Source: Nostocoides sp.
GTDB lineage: Bacteria > Actinomycetota > Actinomycetes > Actinomycetales > Dermatophilaceae
DNA: 64,000 nt
Assembly (NCBI GenBank): GCA_016716625.1
Contig: JADJVJ010000005.1
Coordinates: 1-64,000, forward strand
Direction: 5' to 3'
The notes below the pieces were generated by a model. The model was given only the letters and a program-made list of their open reading frames with translations, was not told the origin of the DNA and made no database searches. Position numbers and translations under genes: made by a program. The stretch's first letter is position 1. Every line of letters begins with the position of its first letter. Of this stretch, positions 34,490 to 43,591 are shown piece after piece.

Positions 34490-35280
34490 GCACCCCGCTG
34501 GTCGTCGCACCCACCTCTCGGGCCATTGCGATCCGCCCGAGATCGGTTGTGGCACTGGCCCTGGTGAGCACCGCGGGACTGTTGGCCTTCCTCTGGCCGC
34601 TCATCGTCACGAGGGACTCCGCACTGGCGACCTCGACCGATGCCCCGCTCATCTTCGCGGCGATCCTGCCGCTGCTGCTCGCCGTCGTCCTCGCCGAGAT
34701 CTCCGAGGGCGGCCTCGACGTCAAGGCCATTGCCATGCTCGGGGTGCTCTCGGCGGTCGGGGCCGCCCTGCGCCCGCTCGGTGCCGGCACCGCCGGCCTG
34801 GAAACCGTCTTCTTTCTCCTCGTCCTCGGGGGCCGGGTTTTCGGTGCCGGGTTCGGTTTTGTCCTGGGCGCCACCACCCTTTTCGCCTCCGCCCTGCTCA
34901 CCGGGGGCGTTGGGCCGTGGTTGCCCTTCCAGATGATCGCCGCGGCCTGGGTCGGGCTCGGTGCGGGCCTGCTTCCGGCGGCGCGCGGCCGCGCCGAGAT
35001 CGTCCTGCTCGCGGCATACGGGGGCCTCTGTGGTCTCCTCTACGGGCTCCTCATGAACCTCTCCTTCTGGCCGTTCTCGACCGGGCTCACCTCAGAGCTG
35101 TCGTTCGTGCCCGGCGGCGGTCTCGGCGAGAACCTGCACCGGTTCGTCGTCTTCTCGTTCGCCACCTCGCTCGGCTGGGACCTTGGCCGGGCGCTGACCA
35201 ACATCGTCCTGGTCGCGGTGACCGGTCCGGCGGTTCTGCGCGCCCTCCGCCGGGCAGCGCGCCGGGCCGCGTTCGCCTGA
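34486..35280 (+). CDS. ECF transporter S component (probable cobamide-specific)
   Basis: 264 residues; GTG overlaps the ATPase stop (GTGA). About six membrane helices: VVALALVSTAGLLAFLWPL, LIFAAILPLLLAVVLAEI, AIAMLGVLSAVGAALRPLG, ETVFFLLVLGGRVFGAGFG, FVLGATTLFASALLTGG, MIAAAWVGLGAGLLPAA and LLAAYGGLCGLLYGLLM. This is the S-component plan, and the AxxxA-rich first helices suit docking to EcfT. The family gives substrate specificity; cobalamin or a precursor is inferred only from the riboswitch and surface-protein neighbours. It is the last gene of the B12-regulated cluster. Confidence 0.85.
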   Translation: MSTPLVVAPTSRAIAIRPRSVVALALVSTAGLLAFLWPLIVTRDSALATSTDAPLIFAAILPLLLAVVLAEISEGGLDVKAIAMLGVLSAVGAALRPLGAGTAGLETVFFLLVLGGRVFGAGFGFVLGATTLFASALLTGGVGPWLPFQMIAAAWVGLGAGLLPAARGRAEIVLLAAYGGLCGLLYGLLMNLSFWPFSTGLTSELSFVPGGGLGENLHRFVVFSFATSLGWDLGRALTNIVLVAVTGPAVLRALRRAARRAAFA

Positions 35281-35304
35281 CCCCACCTGGCACAATCGGG
35301 CTTC

Positions 35305-35844
35305 ATGAGCCCCCTGGAGCTGCACCGAGAGTCGGCGTGGCTGAGCCGTGAGGACCTTGACGCGGCGCGTGAGCGGCTGCCCATCCTCTATGTCGACGCG
35401 GTGCCCGTGCGGGTGGATGATCGCGGGGCGGTCACTGCCGTCGGCCTTCTCCTGCGGATCGGTCCGGATGGCGGCATGTGCCGGGAGCTCGTCTCCGGGC
35501 GGGTGCTGTATCAGGAGCGAGTCCGCGACGCCATTCTGCGGCATATCGAGAAGGATCTCGGGCCGGTCGCGCTGCCGCAGGTTCCGCCGAGCCCGCAACC
35601 GTTCACCGTGGCCGAGTACTTCCCCACCCCGGGGGTCACGCCGTATCACGACCCGCGGCAGCATGCCGTCTCGCTGGCTTTTGTGGTCCCGGTCACCGGG
35701 GACTGCGCCCCGCAACAGGACGCCCTGGACCTCACCTGGCTGAGCCCTCAGGAAGCATGCCAGAGCGCGGTGATCGCCGAGATGGACCGCGGCCACGGGG
35801 TGCTCCTTCGGCAGGCCCTCGCCCACCTCGGCCACCCGCTCTGA
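35305..35844 (+). CDS. NUDIX-like family protein (DUF4916)
   Basis: 179 residues: RLPILYVDAVPVRVDDRGAV, then GLLLRIGPDGGMCRELVSGR, VRDAILRHIEKDLGPVALPQ and FPTPGVTPYHDPRQHAVSLA. The order resembles a NUDIX fold with a degenerate NUDIX box (the GRVLYQERVRDAILRHIEKD segment in place of the classic GX5EX7REUXEEXGU), as in the actinobacterial DUF4916 group. Catalysis is therefore doubtful. It follows the ECF S gene by 24 bases and could be read through from it, but no functional link is evident. Confidence 0.75.
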   Translation: MSPLELHRESAWLSREDLDAARERLPILYVDAVPVRVDDRGAVTAVGLLLRIGPDGGMCRELVSGRVLYQERVRDAILRHIEKDLGPVALPQVPPSPQPFTVAEYFPTPGVTPYHDPRQHAVSLAFVVPVTGDCAPQQDALDLTWLSPQEACQSAVIAEMDRGHGVLLRQALAHLGHPL

Positions 35845-35868
35845 GCTGCGGCCCGGCGACCACCGAGG

Positions 35869-36621
35869 TCAGCCGGTGAACTTGTCCCGCGTCCGGGTCA
35901 TGTCGTGGTGGTCGGCAGCGGCCGCCTCCTCGACCGTGGGAGCGCCCCCGCCGAGGCGCGCAGGCTGGAAGATCGCGTCCTGTCCGATGAAGGGTCCGTA
36001 GGCCGCCTGCTGTGCCTCGAGCTGGACTCGCATGACCTCGCGCAGCCGGGAGGTCGTCTCGACCGGGTCGTCACCGGCAGCGACGTGGAACGGCTCACCC
36101 ACGGTGATGTGCACCGCGACGTGGTCCCGGCCCATGTGCTTGGGCGTGTTCTTGCTCCAGACCTTTTGGCTGCCCCAGATCGTCGTCGGGAGGATCGGGA
36201 CCTGGGCCTCCTGGGCCATTCGCACGGCGCCGAGCTTGAACTCCTTGAGTTCGAAGGCACGCGACATGGTCGCCTCCGGGAACAACCCGACGACCTCGCC
36301 GCCGCGCAGGGCCGTCACCGCAGCCTCGAAGGACCCCTGCCCGGCACGCCGGTCGACGGGGATGTGCTTCATCCCGCGCATGAGCGGCCCGGTCACTCGG
36401 TGCCCGAAGACGGATTGCTTCGCCATGAATCGCACGTACCGCCCCGAGCGCCGAGCGGCCAGCCCGGCATACATGAAGTCGAGGTACCCGGTGTGGTTGA
36501 TCGCCATCACGGCCCCGCCGCACCGCGGCACATGTTCCTCGCCGAGGATCGTGAACCGGGTGCCCTGACCAGCGAAGAGGCTTCGCGCGGCACCCACGAC
36601 GACGCGGTAGAGGGGGTCCAT
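35869..36621 (-). CDS. 1-acylglycerol-3-phosphate O-acyltransferase family protein (PlsC-like)
   Basis: About 250 residues with the acyltransferase motifs NHTGYLDFMYAG (NHxxxxD, residues about 42-47), the FPEATMSRAF block (equivalent of EGTRS) and VPILPTTIWGSQKVW. It esterifies the sn-2 position of lysophosphatidic acid or a related acceptor at the inner membrane face. Start ATG at 36621 gives MDPLYRVVVGAARSLF. Divergent from valS by 66 bases and convergent with the NUDIX-like gene. Confidence 0.87.
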   Translation of the reverse strand: MDPLYRVVVGAARSLFAGQGTRFTILGEEHVPRCGGAVMAINHTGYLDFMYAGLAARRSGRYVRFMAKQSVFGHRVTGPLMRGMKHIPVDRRAGQGSFEAAVTALRGGEVVGLFPEATMSRAFELKEFKLGAVRMAQEAQVPILPTTIWGSQKVWSKNTPKHMGRDHVAVHITVGEPFHVAAGDDPVETTSRLREVMRVQLEAQQAAYGPFIGQDAIFQPARLGGGAPTVEEAAAADHHDMTRTRDKFTG

Positions 36622-36687
36622 GACGGCCCACCCTACGCGAACGTAACCTGTTCGCGAGCACCCGCGACGGATGGGAAGATAGCCCCC

Positions 36688-39200
36688 ATGACCGAGCATC
36701 CCACGCCATCTCACGCTGCCCGTATGCCGGAGCGGCCCTCGCTGGAGGGCCTCGAGGAGAAGTGGGCAGAGGTATGGCGTGCGGAGGGCACCTATGCCTT
36801 CGATCGCGAGCGGGCCCTGCGCGAGCCGCGCTCGCAGGTGTTCTCCATCGACACGCCCCCGCCGACCGCCTCCGGCAGCCTGCACATGGGTCACGTCTTC
36901 TCCTACACCCACACCGACTGCATGGCCCGCTACCAGCGGATGCGGGGGCTCAACGTCTTCTACCCCATCGGGTGGGACGACAACGGGCTGCCGACCGAGA
37001 AGCGCGTCCAGAACTACTACGGCGTGCGCGGTGACGCGACCCTGCACCACGACCCCGACTTCACCCCGCCCTTCGAGGGCAACCGGACCTCGACCAAGGC
37101 CGCGGACGAGGTGCCGATCAGCCGGCAGAACTTCATCGAGCTCTGCAACGTCCTCACCGTCAAGGACGAGGAGGCCTTCGAGAGTCTCTTCCGGCGAATC
37201 GGCCACAGCTACGACTGGTCGATCTCCTACCGGACTATCGACGACCACTCGCGGGCCACGGCCCAGCAGGCGTTCCTCCGCAACCTCGCCCGGGGCGAGG
37301 CCTACCAGGCCGAGGCCCCCGGCCTCTGGGACGTCACCTTCCAGACGGCGGTGGCCCAGGCCGAGCTCGAGGCGCGCGACTACCCGGGCCACTACCACCG
37401 GGTGGCCTTCCATCGGCCCGACGGCACCGTCGTGCACATCGAGACCACCCGCCCCGAGCTCATACCCAGCGTGCGTGGCCCTCATCGCCCACCCCGACGA
37501 CGCGCGGTACCAGCCCCTCTTCGGGACCGTGGTGGCGCGAGCTACGCCTGCCGACTCGTTCGGTGATCACCCGCACCGGCCGCCTGCAGAGCGAGACCCC
37601 GGACTGGCTCGTGGGCACCGCGGGCGAGCGCCTCTATGCCGACCAGCTCGCCGGTGCCACCTCGTTCGCGGCCCGCACCGCGGTCGTCGAGGCGCTGCGC
37701 GCCAGCGGCGACCTCGACGGTGAACCCACCCCGACGCAGCGCAAGGCGAACTTCTACGAGCGCGGGGAGAAGCCGCTCGAGATTGTCACCTCCCGCCAGT
37801 GGTACATCCGTAACGGTGGCCGGGACGCCGCTCAATGCCGCCCTCATCGCGCGCGGCGAGGAGGTCGACTTCCACCCGGCCTTCATGCGCAGCCGTTATG
37901 CGAACTGGGTCGCCGGGCTCAACGGCGACTGGCTCGTCTCGCGCCAGCGCTTCTTCGGCGTCCCGATCCCGCTTTGGTATGCCGTCGACGCCGACGGCGA
38001 GCCCGACTACACCTCCCCCATCGTGCCCACCGAGGCCGCGCTGCCGGTGGACCCGGCGGCCAATCCGCCGTCGGGGTACACCGAGGACCAACGCGGGGTG
38101 CCCGGTGGCTTCATCGGCGACCCCGACGTGCTGGATACCTGGGCCACCTCCTCGCTCACCCCTCAGATTGCCGGCGGCTGGCGCGGCCCCGACGGTCAGG
38201 GCCCCGACCCGTTGTTCGCCAAGGTTTTCCCGTTCGATGTCCGCCCCCAGGGGCACGACATCATCCGGACCTGGCTCTTCTCTACCGTCGTGCGCTCCCA
38301 CTACGAGCACGGGTGCGTCCCGTGGGCCCACGCGGCGCTCAGCGGCTGGATCCTCGACCCGGACCGCAAGAAGATGAGCAAGTCCCGCGGCAACGTCGTC
38401 ACCCCCGAGGACCTGCTCAAGGAGCACAGCGCCGACGCGGTCCGCTACTGGGCGGCCAGCGGCCGGCTCGGGACCGACGCCGCCTACGACGTCGCGCAGA
38501 TCAAGGTCGGCCGTCGGCTCGCGATCAAGGTCCTCAATGCGAGCCGGTTCGCGCTCTCCTTCGGCGAGGTCGAGGGTGACCTCGCCTCCTGGTGACCGTC
38601 CCGCTCGACCGGTCGGTGCTGGCGACCGTGCGTGAGGTGATCGCCAAGGCCACGGCCGGCTTCGAGGCCTGGGACTACACCAAGGCCCTCGAGGTCACCG
38701 AGTCGTTCTTTTGGAGCTTCTGCGACGACTACCTGGAACTTGTCAAGGACCGCGCCTACGGTGCCCAGGACCCGGCCGGGGCCGCGAGCGCCCGGGCCAC
38801 CCTGCGACTCGCGCTCGATGTCGTCCTCCGGCTCCTCGCCCCGGTGCTGCCCTATGTCACCGAGGAGGTGTGGAGGTGGACCCATGACGGGTCGATCCAT
38901 CGCGCCCCGTGGCCGCAGGTGGAGGAGCTTCCCGCCGACGGTGACCCGGAGGTCCTCACCGCGGTCGCGGCGGCCTTGGCGGCGCTGCGGAAGGCGAAGT
39001 CCGAGGCCAAGGTCGGCATGCGAGCCGAGGTTGCCTCGGTCACGCTGGCGTCCCCGGAGGCCATGCATGCCCTCATCGCGCTCGGAGAGCCAGACCTGCG
39101 CGCGGCCGGGCGAGTCACCGGTCAGCTGAGGTATGCCGTCGCCGATGAGGTCAGCGCGCGCGACGCCGACCTCATCCCGGTGGAGCGCCCGAGTTCCTGA
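36688..39200 (+). CDS. valS: Valyl-tRNA synthetase, interrupted by frameshifts and an internal deletion in this sequence
   Basis: The protein starts MTEHPTPSHAARMPERPSLE and carries the HIGH box ASGSLHMGHVFSYTHTD (HMGH) and the KMSKS box RKKMSKSRGNVVTPEDL. The reading frame breaks at about 37463 (one extra base in CATACCCAGCG), about 37540 (frame change plus loss of roughly 38 codons of the editing domain between FGTVV and WWRELRLPTR), about 37825 (two bases missing) and about 38593 (one G missing; ends prematurely at ASW). The C-terminal anticodon-binding part (DYTKALEVTESFFWSFCDDY) ends at 39200. ValRS is essential, and homology stays strong in every segment, so sequencing or assembly error is more likely than gene loss. 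Divergent from the acyltransferase. Confidence 0.9.
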
Positions 39201-39290
39201 ACCGCCCCGCCAGTCAGGCCGGGGCCGGGTCCAGGTCGACGGCATACGAGCGGGAACGCGCCGTTTGCGACCCGGACGGCTGGACACTGA

Positions 39291-39889
39291 TCAGGGCACG
39301 TCCCACGCCGATAGCGCGAGCCGACGACCCACGAAGTCGTCCCGGCGCAGGTGGGACACGCGCCCGTCGCCGGGGTCGTAGACATCGAGGGTACGGTCGC
39401 CGTCCCCGGGCAGGATGAGGACGACATGCCGCGGCAGCATGGCGTTGCCGACATAGAGCAGGCCCGGTGCTCCCGCCGCGACGACGTCGACGAGCCGGTC
39501 ATACGAGGCCTGCAGGGCGGGCTCGGAGTCCGTCCGCAACAATTCGATGTCGTAGCTCGTCGCCGAGGCCGAGGCGCCGTACTCGAGCTCAAGCCGAGCA
39601 CCCCACGGAGGGGTGCCGAGCAGTCGGGGCCACGGGGCGTTGAGCCGCCCGCCTCCGGCGAGGAGGCCGTTGGTCCGCCGCTGGACGATCCGCTCATAGG
39701 CGGCGAACCGTTCGTCCGGCGTGCGCCCCCGCGGCGCCCGGGAGGCATCAGGGCCCCGGTGCGGACCCAGGAGGCGAACACCGGGTCCACGAGCATCCGG
39801 GCCACCGTGAGGCAGGCCGACCCGCAGGTCACCTGCGACTGTTGCCGAGGCCCCTGGTCCCCGGAACGCAGTCGGTATGCCGTCGCCAC
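39291..39889 (-). CDS. C39-like cysteine-peptidase-fold protein, one frameshift
   Basis: About 200 residues once a single missing base near 39755 (a run of C in GGGCCC) is allowed for. The N-terminal part has QQSQVTCGSACLTVARMLVD, a Gln-x5-Cys pattern like the oxyanion Gln and catalytic Cys of C39-type papain-fold peptidases. The C-terminal part has a candidate catalytic His and Asp in PRHVVLILPGDGDRTLDVYD. No signal peptide is visible. The assignment rests on motif spacing alone; it may be an inactive relative. It lies between valS and a divergent CPA2 antiporter. Confidence 0.55.
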
Positions 39890-39964
39890 GGGCCCATCCT
39901 CGCCTGAGCGTCGCCGGTCGCGCTACCCGGTGATTCCGGGAGGTACCTACGACACAATGGGGGG

Positions 39965-41547
39965 ATGGAGGCGTTGGCGATCTATGTCGGGGTCGCCCTG
40001 GTCGGCGGCCTGCTGGCCCTCCTCGTGCGCCTTCCGCCGCTGGTCGGGTTCATCGCCGGAGGGTTCGCCCTGAGCGCTCTGCACGCCCCGACCTTGGAGG
40101 CTCTGCCGACGATCTCGACCCTCGGGGTCACCCTGCTGCTCTTCGGGCTGGGACTCAAGGTCGAGGTCACACAGTTCCTCCGGCCCGAGGTCTGGGTCAT
40201 CTCGCTCACCCACCTGGCCGGGAGCACCCTCCTCGGCGCGGCTCTGCTCGCCGCGGTCAAGTTCCTCGGGATCGCCCCGGTTGCGGACGACCCCTGGAGG
40301 GTGCTTTGGCTCATGGGATTCGCGGTGTCCTTCTCGAGCACGGTCTTCGTCGTCAAGCTCCTCGAGACCCGATCGGACACCCAGTCCGTCTATGGCTCGC
40401 TCTGCATCGGGGTGCTCATCGTCCAGGACATCGCGGCGATTGCGTTCCTTTCCCTCTCCGGTGACCGCACGCCTAGCCTCTGGATGCTCACCGTGCTTGC
40501 CACGCCGCTCGTGGCACACCTCCTGCGCCGGGTCTGGGGGATGCTCGCGCACGACCTCTCCTGGCTGTTCGGGGTCGCCGTGGCCCTGGTGCCCGGGTAT
40601 GCCTGGTGGCACGCGGTGGGCCTCTCCGGCGAGCTCGGTGCGTTCATCCTCGGCGTCCTGCTCGCCTCACCCGGAGGCCGCCGAACTCTCCGCACCCTGT
40701 TTTCGATCAAGGAACTCCTTCTCGTCGGGTTCTTCCTCTCTGTCGGCGCGCTCGGTCTGCCCACCCTCGGACAACTCACCGTCGGGGCCCTTCTCGTCCT
40801 CGTGCTGCCCTTGCAAGGAGCCTCTACAGCGCGTTGCTCCACCTCTACCGTTACCGGCCCCGCACCTCCGTGCTCGCCGGGGCGGCGATGGCGAACAACT
40901 CCGAGTTCGGGCTCATCGTCACCGCCTTCGGCGTCTCGGCCGGACTGCTTCACGAAGGGTGGCTAGCGACCATGTCGGTGGCGGTGGCCTTGGGGTTTGT
41001 CGCGGCGACCCTGATCAATGCCAACCCGCGCTGGCTCATCCGGCGGATCGCCAGCCGGTTGCCCTGATTCGACGACGACGACCTCAATCCCAGGGACCGT
41101 CCGCTCAGCATCGGCGACGCTCAGGCCATCGTCCTCGGCATGGGACGCGTCGGGGCCGCGGTCCACCGCAGGCTCACCACGGCATACGGGCTGCGAGCCC
41201 TGGGCATCGAACACGACGAGGCCCGGGTCGCGCGGCTGCGACGCAAGGGCGTCGAGGTCCTCGAAGGCGACGCCACCGACGAGGGGTTCTGGGAGCGGGT
41301 CTCGGCCCCGCACAAGGTGGAGCTCGTCGTCCTCGCCATGCCCTTCCACGGAGCGAACATGGCCGCGCTCACGATGATCCGGGAGTCCGGGTACACCGGG
41401 GAGCTCGCCGCGGTGGCGCGTGACGACACCGACCTGCACGCGCTCAAGGCGGCCGGGGTCACCAGCGTGCTGCACATCTACACCGGCAGCGGGACCGCGC
41501 TCGCGGACCAGGTCGCCGAGGACCTTAACCTGCAGCGGCGGGGCTGA
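39965..41547 (+). CDS. CPA2-family K+/H+ (or Na+/H+) antiporter with TrkA-N domain, interrupted
   Basis: Residues 1 to about 360 hold some twelve hydrophobic helices of the KefB/CPA2 exchanger type (ALVGGLLALLVRLPPLVGFI, GVTLLLFGLGLKVEVTQFL, GFAVSFSSTVFVVKLLETR, GVLIVQDIAAIAFLSL, LGAFILGVLLASPGGRRTL). The frame breaks near 40817 (GGG reduced to GG) and resumes as LYSALLHLYRYRPRTSVLAG. An in-frame TGA at 41065-41067 then separates the membrane part from a Rossmann RCK domain (AIVLGMGRVGAAVHRRLTTA). Without the two lesions this is a KefB/KefC-like protein of about 527 residues. Both lesions may be sequence errors; the nonsense codon could also be real and split the regulatory domain off. Confidence 0.8.
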
Positions 41548-41568
41548 GACGGTCGCTCGGGCCCGGGT

Positions 41569-42857
<1,289 letters not shown>

Positions 42858-42937
42858 GGGTACCAGCCTTCACTAACGAGCGGAGCGATGTCGTCTCGAC
42901 GCTACCGGCCGAGACTGCGGTCACTCCCCATTGAACG

Positions 42938-43561
42938 TCAGTGGGGCTCGGCGCGTCGCCTTTGTCGGCTCACAGCGAACTGGGCGAGAGCGGCGAGCCC
43001 GATGAGCACCACGACCCCACCGATGGCGTATGCCAGGTATGACGTGCCGCCTGCGGCGGTCGGGAGCGAGGCACCGGTCAGGGTGGGGTCCGGGGCTCGG
43101 CCCTGGCCCAGGAGCGTCGCGAGGTCGACATTGCGCGCAAGGTCGGTGCCGTCGCAGAGCGTGACCAGGAGTCCGCCGGCGGGAGTGCCGAAGAACGTGT
43201 CCCCGACTCCCCGACGCGCAAAGAAGACCCACGAATCCTCGGTGAGTTCGCGACCGCAGGAGGCGCCACTGACAGGGCTGAAGACCTCGACCTCGGCGGG
43301 CACGGTGCCCTTGAAGACCCGGGTGACCCGGACGTCATACCTCACGAGCGCCGCCGAGGAGCCGCCCGTGGGAGCCTCGGAACGCACCACCTCACCGGTG
43401 AAGACGGCATCGGCTGCCGCGCGCGCTTCCGCCGGGGACCGGTCCGCGCAGGAGCATGCCTGGCACGGGGTGGGCGCGACGGCGGCAACCCCCAGGGTGC
43501 CGATCACCGTGAGCAGGAAGACCGCGAGCCGGGATGCCATGACCGTTGGACGGTCCGGCAT
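42938..43561 (-). CDS. Exported membrane-anchored protein with TIMP/netrin-like N-terminus
   Basis: 207 residues. A signal peptide (FLLTVIGTLGVAAVAPTPC) precedes CQACSCADRSPAEARAAADA, a closely spaced Cys start like that of the TIMP/NTR OB-fold, followed by VFTGEVVRSEAPTGG, VRVTRVFKGTVPAEVEVFSP and CGRELTEDSWVFFARRGVGD. The C-terminus has one membrane helix (LAYAIGGVVVLIGLAALAQF) and RQRRRAEPH. It is therefore an extracellular OB-like domain tethered to the membrane. Function unknown. It sits between clpX and a large secreted protein, an unusual position within the clp cluster. Confidence 0.75.
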   Translation of the reverse strand: MPDRPTVMASRLAVFLLTVIGTLGVAAVAPTPCQACSCADRSPAEARAAADAVFTGEVVRSEAPTGGSSAALVRYDVRVTRVFKGTVPAEVEVFSPVSGASCGRELTEDSWVFFARRGVGDTFFGTPAGGLLVTLCDGTDLARNVDLATLLGQGRAPDPTLTGASLPTAAGGTSYLAYAIGGVVVLIGLAALAQFAVSRQRRRAEPH

Positions 43562-43591
43562 CCCGGCTCGGTTCCACGCCAGGGCGGTCCG

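Noticed and set aside
36688..39200. valS as a true decayed pseudogene
   Set aside because: All segments keep strong family similarity, both class I signature motifs survive, and nearby essential genes have the same lesion type; error in the sequence is simpler.
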